A stretch of DNA of 64,000 bases from Trifolium pratense (taxonomy: Eukaryota > Streptophyta > Magnoliopsida > Fabales > Fabaceae). Where the stretch lies: contig NC_060061.1 of assembly GCF_020283565.1 (NCBI RefSeq), positions 42,507,362-42,571,361 on the forward strand. The letters are read 5' to 3'. Both the position numbers and the translations under genes were made by a program. The notes beneath the pieces were generated by a model. The model searched no databases and was not told where the DNA came from. It saw only the letters and a program-made list of their open reading frames with translations. Position 1 is the stretch's first letter; each line of letters starts with the position of its first letter. Shown piece by piece: positions 56,891 through 64,000 of the stretch.

Positions 56891-59800
56891 TTGAATGAAT
56901 CTTTATATTACAGGGGGTAATCACAATTTTTTTTTTACAGGGGGTAATGCAAAATTCGTCCATTTTGCAGGGGGGTAAAACCCTATTTACCCCAAAAAAA
57001 ATATGGAATCACCCGATACAACTTATGAATTATGCAACATCAAAATTAAGAAAAATAGGGTAAACATATGAAAATGTATTTGTAAAAGAACTGCTTGGTA
57101 TTTCATATTGTATTCATCGATCATTATATGAATTTGGATCTTATGACACTTTTAACCTTTAACCCAAATCAGTTGAACTATCTATCTTATAATTTTATTG
57201 TGTCATTTGATAATCATTTGACATATAATATAAGCATGGCTGTTCCGGGCAATTTGGAGGCCCAACACTAAATATTAAAAATGACCGACTTAATAATAGA
57301 AAAACGCAAAGAATAATACTCGTTTAAATTGTAAATAACATCAATAACATAAAAAGTAGTCTCCCTTATAACTAATATACAAAGTATTTATATTTTAATT
57401 AATAACAACAAAATATCTTCTAGCTAAAAGAACATTCCTTCTAGTAATGAGATGAAAAGGAGAAGATACATGCATTTTTATTTGTGTTTGAGCCATATGA
57501 CAAAACATTTTTTGTTTATTTTATGTGTCCGAAAATTTGACATGGCCACTTTAAATTTGGGGAACAAAAATAGATTATAAAAGTATTAGAACTACTACCA
57601 TATAAAAATATTTTTGAAGCCCCTAAATAATAGAGCCCCGACACCTTAGGGCACCATGCACACTCTAAGCCCTCGTTTGGTTCTATGGAAAGAAAGTAGG
57701 AGGAAAAAAATTACGCAAACCAATGCATGAATTTAGACTATTTTTAGTCCAAGTTCATGCATTGATTTGTGTAATTTTCTTTCCTCCCACTTTATTTCCA
57801 TAGAACCAAATAGAGACCGTCCCCGAATATTAGGTATGGAGAATTACACTGTTATATTGTATCATTTTATTGAAAGGATCAAACCAATATTTCGATGACA
57901 AGTTAAAATAAACCACCTAAATATGATGACAAATTGAACCAATATTTTTGTGTACAGTTGGATGGCAAATGCTAATACACAAATAAAACTTACGTATAAT
58001 TTTAGAGATTAACTTTTTTGTCACTCCTTCTAAAACTAGCAATTGGCTAATCCAGAAGAATAAAGAATTCACTTGATGTATGTGGAAAGATATAGAAGCA
58101 TCTTTGGTTATGATCATTATGTTCCAATTTGTACATTACTCATTGGTTGAAATTCTTTATCAATTTGTTCTTGTCCGCTACGGACTTCGTACTCTACCAA
58201 GTCATTTCAATCAGCATTTAGAGAGATTTATTTTTCCACCCAATCACCTTCTTGTGCCTCCTTTTAGTTTTTTATTCTACTCTTCTGCTGTTAAGTAGTA
58301 GATGTGTAAAATATTAAAATTTTCATATTAAAATTTTCATGAACAACACGCCATTCTCCAATTAAATGAGCAGCAGTTGTCGCAACACCCTTCGTCGTGT
58401 CTTTGACGCCGTTCCACACCCAATTGTTTCTGTTATGCCATATGCTCCAAGCAATTGTAGCAACAATGCCTGCAATATCATCTGTCTCGATAACCCCACC
58501 CAATCCAGCTTCATTCCACACTTGTCTACTCTCACTACATCCAAAAAACACGTGCCAATCATCCTCCGTATTATTTACGCACAATGCACATTCACTTGGA
58601 CACGGCACATACCTTTCCCGTAACCGGAGTCGAGTTGGCAGACAATCACGATACACTCTCCAAAGTAAGTGTTTTGTCTTTGGGGGTGCCCTGCTTTGCC
58701 AAAGAGCTCCCCAATCGCCTTCCAAAGTGTAATTATTATTCACCGACTTATTCTTGATGTAGTGTATGTATCCGGATTTTACTGTGTAGACTCCATGGTT
58801 CTCATATTGCCACACTAGGTGATCCTCTTTGATACACAAAGAGGATCAACTATATTTGTAATTTTGATACACAAAAAAAATATGGAATCACCCAATAAAA
58901 CTTATGAATTATGCAACATCAAAATTAAGAAAAATAGGGTAAACATATGAAAATGTATTTGTAAAAGAACTGCTTGGTATTTCTCATTGTATTCATCGAT
59001 CAGTATATGCATTTGGATCTTTTGACACTTTTATCCTTTAACTCAAATCAGTTGAACTATCCATCTTATAATTTTATTGTGTCATTTGATAATCACTTGA
59101 CATATAATATAAGCAGGGCCGTTCCGAGCAATTTGGAGGCCCGATACCAAATATTAAAAATGACCGACTTAATAATAGAAAAACACAGAATAATACTCAT
59201 TTAAATTGTAAATAACATCAATAACATAAAAAGTAGTCTCCCTTATAACTAATATACAAAATATTTATATTTTAATTAATAACAACAAAATATCTTCTAG
59301 CTAAAAGCACATTCCTTCTAGTAATGAGACGAAAAGGAGAAGATACATGCATTTTGTTTTTGTTTGAGCCATGACAAACCATTTTTTGTTTATTTTATGT
59401 GTCTGAAAATTTGACATGGCCACTTTAAATTTGGGGAACAAAAATAGATTATAAAAGTATTAGAACTACTACCATATAAAAATATTTTTGAAGCCCCTAA
59501 ATAATAGAGCCCCGACACCTTAGGGCACCATGCACACCCTAAGTCTTCGTTTGGTTCTATGGAAATAAAGTATGAGAAAAAAAATTACGCAAATCAATGC
59601 ATGAATTTAGACTATCTTTAGTCCAAGTTCATGCATTGATTTGCGTAATTTTCTTTCTTCTCACTTTCTTTTCATAGAACCAAACAGAGGCCGCCCCCGA
59701 ATATAAGGTATGGAGAATTACACGTGTTATATTGTATCATTTTATTGAAAGGATCAAACCAATATTTCGATGACAAGTTAAAATAAACCACCTAAATATG

Positions 59801-60057
59801 ATGACAAATTGAACCAATATTTTTGTGTACAGTTGGATGGCAAATCCTAATATACACAAATAAAAATTACGTATAATTTTAGAGATTAACTTTTTTGTCA
59901 CTCCTTCTAAAACTAGCAATTGGCTAATAAAAAACTACAATATAAAAGTGGAGGAAAAACAAATTAGGTTTTGGGTTTGCTTGTGTATACAAACTTATAA
60001 TATAAGAGATAAGTATTTATATTTAGGGACATATATTACAGGGGTTAATCACAATTT
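56891..60057. repeat. Array unit 4
   Basis: Shares 'aaccaatatttttg' (near 57940) and 'ggaaaaacaaatt' (near 59953) with unit 5 only. Private variant: 'acaaagtattta' near 57382. Confidence 0.95.
58291..58839 (-). pseudogene. L1 LINE zf-RVT fragment, unit 4
   Basis: The translation is identical to the unit 1 copy. Confidence 0.85.
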
Positions 60058-63000
60058 TTGAATGAATCTTTATATTACAGGGGGTAATCACAATTTTTTT
60101 TTTACAGGGGGTAATGCAAAATTCGTCCATTTTGCAGGGGGGTAAAACCCTATTTACCCCAAAAAAAATATGGAATCACCCGATACAACTTATGAATTAT
60201 GCAACATCAAAATTAAGAAAAATAGGGTAAACATATGAAAATGTATTTGTAAAAGAACTGCTTGGTATTTCATATTGTATTCATCGATCATTATATGAAT
60301 TTGGATCTTATGACACTTTTAACCTTTAACCCAAATCAGTTGAACTATCTATCTTATAATTTTATTGTGTCATTTGATAATCATTTGACATATAATATAA
60401 GCATGGCTGTTCCGGGCAATTTGGAGGCCCAACACTAAATATTAAAAATGACCGACTTAATAATAGAAAAACGCAAAGAATAATACTCGTTTAAATTGTA
60501 AATAACATCAATAACATAAAAAGTAGTCTCCCTTATAACTAATATACAAAATATTTATATTTTAATTAATAACAACAAAATATCTTCTAGCTAAAAGAAC
60601 ATTCCTTCTAGTAATGAGATGAAAAGGAGAAGATACATGCATTTTTATTTGTGTTTGAGCCATATGACAAAACATTTTTTGTTTATTTTATGTGTCCGAA
60701 AATTTGACATGGCCACTTTAAATTTGGGGAACAAAAATAGATTATAAAAGTATTAGAACTACTACCATATAAAAATATTTTTGAAGCCCCTAAATAATAG
60801 AGCCCCGACACCTTAGGGCACCATGCACACTCTAAGCCCTCGTTTGGTTCTATGGAAAGAAAGTAGGAGGAAAAAAATTACGCAAACCAATGCATGAATT
60901 TAGACTATTTTTAGTGCAAGTTCATGCATTGATTTGTGTAATTTTCTTTCCTCCCACTTTATTTCCATAGAACCAAATAGAGACCGTCCCCGAATATTAG
61001 GTATGGAGAATTACACTGTTATATTGTATCATTTTATTGAAAGGATCAAACCAATATTTCGATGACAAGTTAAAATAAACCACCTAAATATGATGACAAA
61101 TTGAACCAATATTTTTGTGTACAGTTGGATGGCAAATGCTAATACACAAATAAAACTTACGTATAATTTTAGAGATTAACTTTTTTGTCACTCCTTCTAA
61201 AACTAGCAATTGGCTAATCCAGAAGAATAAAGAATTCACTTGATGTATGTGGAAAGATATAGAAGCATCTTTGGTTATGATCATTATGTTCCAATTTGTA
61301 CATTACTCATTGGTTGAAATTCTTTATCAATTTGTTCTTGTCCGCTACGGACTTCGTACTCTACCAAGTCATTTCAATCAGCATTTAGAGAGATTTATTT
61401 TTCCACCCAATCACCTTCTTGTGCCTCCTTTTAGTTTTTTATTCTACTCTTCTGCTGTTAAGTAGTAGATGTGTAAAATATTAAAATTTTCATATTAAAA
61501 TTTTCATGAACAACACGCCATTCTCCAATTAAATGAGCAGCAGTTGTCGCAACACCCTTCGTCGTGTCTTTGACGCCGTTCCACACCCAATTGTTTCTGT
61601 TATGCCATATGCTCCAAGCAATTGTAGCAACAATGCCTGCAATATCATCTGTCTCGATAACCCCACCCAATCCAGCTTCATTCCACACTTGTCTACTCTC
61701 ACTACATCCAAAAAACACGTGCCAATCATCCTCCGTATTATTTACGCACAATGCACATTCACTTGGACACGGCACATACCTTTCCCGTAACCGGAGTCGA
61801 GTTGGCAGACAATCACGATACACTCTCCAAAGTAAGTGTTTTGTCTTTGGGGGTGCCCTGCTTTGCCAAAGAGCTCCCCAATCGCCTTCCAAAGTGTAAT
61901 TATTATTCACCGACTTATTCTTGATGTAGTGTATGTATCCGGATTTTACTGTGTAGACTCCATGGTTCTCATATTGCCACACTAGGTGATCCTCTTTGAT
62001 ACACAAAGAGGATCAACTATATTTGTAATTTTGATACACAAAAAAAATATGGAATCACCCAATAAAACTTATGAATTATGCAACATCAAAATTAAGAAAA
62101 ATAGGGTAAACATATGAAAATGTATTTGTAAAAGAACTGCTTGGTATTTCTCATTGTATTCATCGATCAGTATATGCATTTGGATCTTTTGACACTTTTA
62201 TCCTTTAACTCAAATCAGTTGAACTATCCATCTTATAATTTTATTGTGTCATTTGATAATCACTTGACATATAATATAAGCAGGGCCGTTCCGAGCAATT
62301 TGGAGGCCCGATACCAAATATTAAAAATGACCGACTTAATAATAGAAAAACACAGAATAATACTCATTTAAATTGTAAATAACATCAATAACATAAAAAG
62401 TAGTCTCCCTTATAACTAATATACAAAATATTTATATTTTAATTAATAACAACAAAATATCTTCTAGCTAAAAGCACATTCCTTCTAGTAATGAGACGAA
62501 AAGGAGAAGATACATGCATTTTGTTTTTGTTTGAGCCATGACAAACCATTTTTTGTTTATTTTATGTGTCTGAAAATTTGACATGGCCACTTTAAATTTG
62601 GGGAACAAAAATAGATTATAAAAGTATTAGAACTACTACCATATAAAAATATTTTTGAAGCCCCTAAATAATAGAGCCCCGACACCTTAGGGCACCATGC
62701 ACACCCTAAGTCTTCGTTTGGTTCTATGGAAATAAAGTATGAGAAAAAAAATTACGCAAATCAATGCATGAATTTAGACTATCTTTAGTCCAAGTTCATG
62801 CATTGATTTGCGTAATTTTCTTTCTTCTCACTTTCTTTTCATAGAACCAAACAGAGGCCGCCCCCGAATATAAGGTATGGAGAATTACACGTGTTATATT
62901 GTATCATTTTATTGAAAGGATCAAACCAATATTTCGATGACAAGTTAAAATAAACCACCTAAATATGATGACAAATTGAACCAATATTTTTGTGTACAGT

Positions 63001-63224
63001 TGGATGGCAAATCCTAATATACACAAATAAAAATTACGTATAATTTTAGAGATTAACTTTTTTGTCACTCCTTCTAAAACTAGCAATTGGCTAATAAAAA
63101 ACTACAATATAAAAGTGGAGGAAAAACAAATTAGGTTTTGGGTTTGCTTGTGTATACAAACTTATAATATAAGAGATAAGTATTTATATTTAGGGACATA
63201 TATTACAGGGGTTAATCACAATTT
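60058..63224. repeat. Array unit 5
   Basis: Shares the two unit 4 variants. Private variant: 'tttagtgcaag' near 60911 in the module A hairpin. Confidence 0.95.
61458..62006 (-). pseudogene. L1 LINE zf-RVT fragment, unit 5
   Basis: The translation is identical to the unit 1 copy. Confidence 0.85.
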
Positions 63225-64000
63225 TTGAATGAATCTTTATATTACAGGGGGTAATCACAATTTTTTTTTTACAGGGGGTAATGCAAAATTCGTCCATTTT
63301 GCAGGGGGGTAAAACCCTATTTACCCCAAAAAAAATATGGAATCACCCGATACAACTTATGAATTATGCAACATCAAAATTAAGAAAAATAGGGTAAACA
63401 TATGAAAATGTATTTGTAAAAGAACTGCTTGGTATTTCATATTGTATTCATCGATCATTATATGAATTTGGATCTTATGACACTTTTAACCTTTAACCCA
63501 AATCAGTTGAACTATCTATCTTATAATTTTATTGTGTCATTTGATAATCATTTGACATATAATATAAGCATGGCTGTTCCGGGCAATTTGGAGGCCCAAC
63601 ACTAAATATTAAAAATGACCGACTTAATAATAGAAAAACGCAAAGAATAATACTCGTTTAAATTGTAAATAACATCAATAACATAAAAAGTAGTCTCCCT
63701 TATAACTAATATACAAAATATTTATATTTTAATTAATAACAACAAAATATCTTCTAGCTAAAAGAACATTCCTTCTAGTAATGAGATGAAAAGGAGAAGA
63801 TACATGCATTTTTATTTGTGTTTGAGCCATATGACAAAACATTTTTTGTTTATTTTATGTGTCCGAAAATTTGACATGGCCACTTTAAATTTGGGGAACA
63901 AAAATAGATTATAAAAGTATTAGAACTACTACCATATAAAAATATTTTTGAAGCCCCTAAATAATAGAGCCCCGACACCTTAGGGCACCATGCACACTCT
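63225..64000. repeat. Array unit 6, cut by the window edge
   Basis: Covers the right arm and the first two thirds of module A, in register with the others. The array continues beyond the window. Confidence 0.95.

Larger units (their letters stand above)
47390..64000. repeat. Head-to-tail array of 3167-bp compound units (5 complete + 1 partial)
   Basis: Unit starts at 47390, 50557, 53724, 56891, 60058 and 63225 are all exactly 3167 bases apart; the last unit is cut by the window end. Unit order: right arm of the inverted-repeat element (~100 bp), module A (~1.05 kb), an L1 zf-RVT fragment on the minus strand (~0.8 kb), module B (~1.05 kb, diverged from A), and ~130 bp of junction sequence. 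Only scattered single-base differences separate units, while A and B differ clearly. The first unit alone is preceded by the full inverted-repeat element. Confidence 0.96.

Noticed and set aside
47390..64000. CRISPR-like or 45S/5S rDNA array
   Set aside because: The unit is 3.2 kb of transposon-derived DNA with no spacer pattern and no rRNA sequence.

Overview
The window is plant nuclear DNA. It is AT-rich and intron-rich, with GT-AG introns, Tat-lineage Ty3/gypsy and L1-type retroelements, MITEs and tRNA-derived SINEs. The gene content (PA200, MYB80, an amino acid permease) is universal in flowering plants. Several short repeats look like ones common in papilionoid legumes of the Medicago/Trifolium/Pisum group, so that clade is the best guess, as inference only.

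Layout. 1-2504 is intergenic, with a degenerate tandem repeat and a SINE-like remnant. 2505-16539 is a complete, apparently very young Tat-lineage LTR retrotransposon read on the minus strand: 782-bp LTRs that look identical by eye, a TGTAT target duplication, a PBS, a PPT, a gag-protease ORF and a pol ORF. Between pol and its 3' LTR it carries two genes on the opposite strand. One is a five-exon plant-mobile-domain (PMD) gene, the other a small acidic Ser-rich ORF; each has its own TATA box. The element lies about 575 bp upstream of the next gene.

17114-33163 (+) is the 35-exon gene for the proteasome activator PA200, deduced at 1815 aa with every splice phase agreeing. Tail to tail with it, only 197 bp away, is MYB80 (33361-34519, -), a three-exon R2R3-MYB regulator of tapetum and pollen development. 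Next come a 1.34-kb chimeric LTR element inserted in a SINE (36042-37383), a decayed NBS-LRR-like fragment, a long AT-rich foldback, and a seven-exon amino acid permease gene (39261-44106, -).

44107-47491 holds transposon debris: a 3' L1 LINE fragment, a 193-bp foldback element with a perfect 9-bp target duplication, and a 1254-bp inverted-repeat element whose empty site survives further along. From 47390 to the window end runs a head-to-tail array of exactly 3167-bp units, five complete and one cut by the window edge. Each unit is internally dimeric (modules A and B, about 1.05 kb each) around an L1 zf-RVT fragment, and the copies are nearly identical. The host genes are unrelated to one another. 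The points of most interest are the intron-containing antisense gene carried inside an RNA-copied element and the young compound tandem array.
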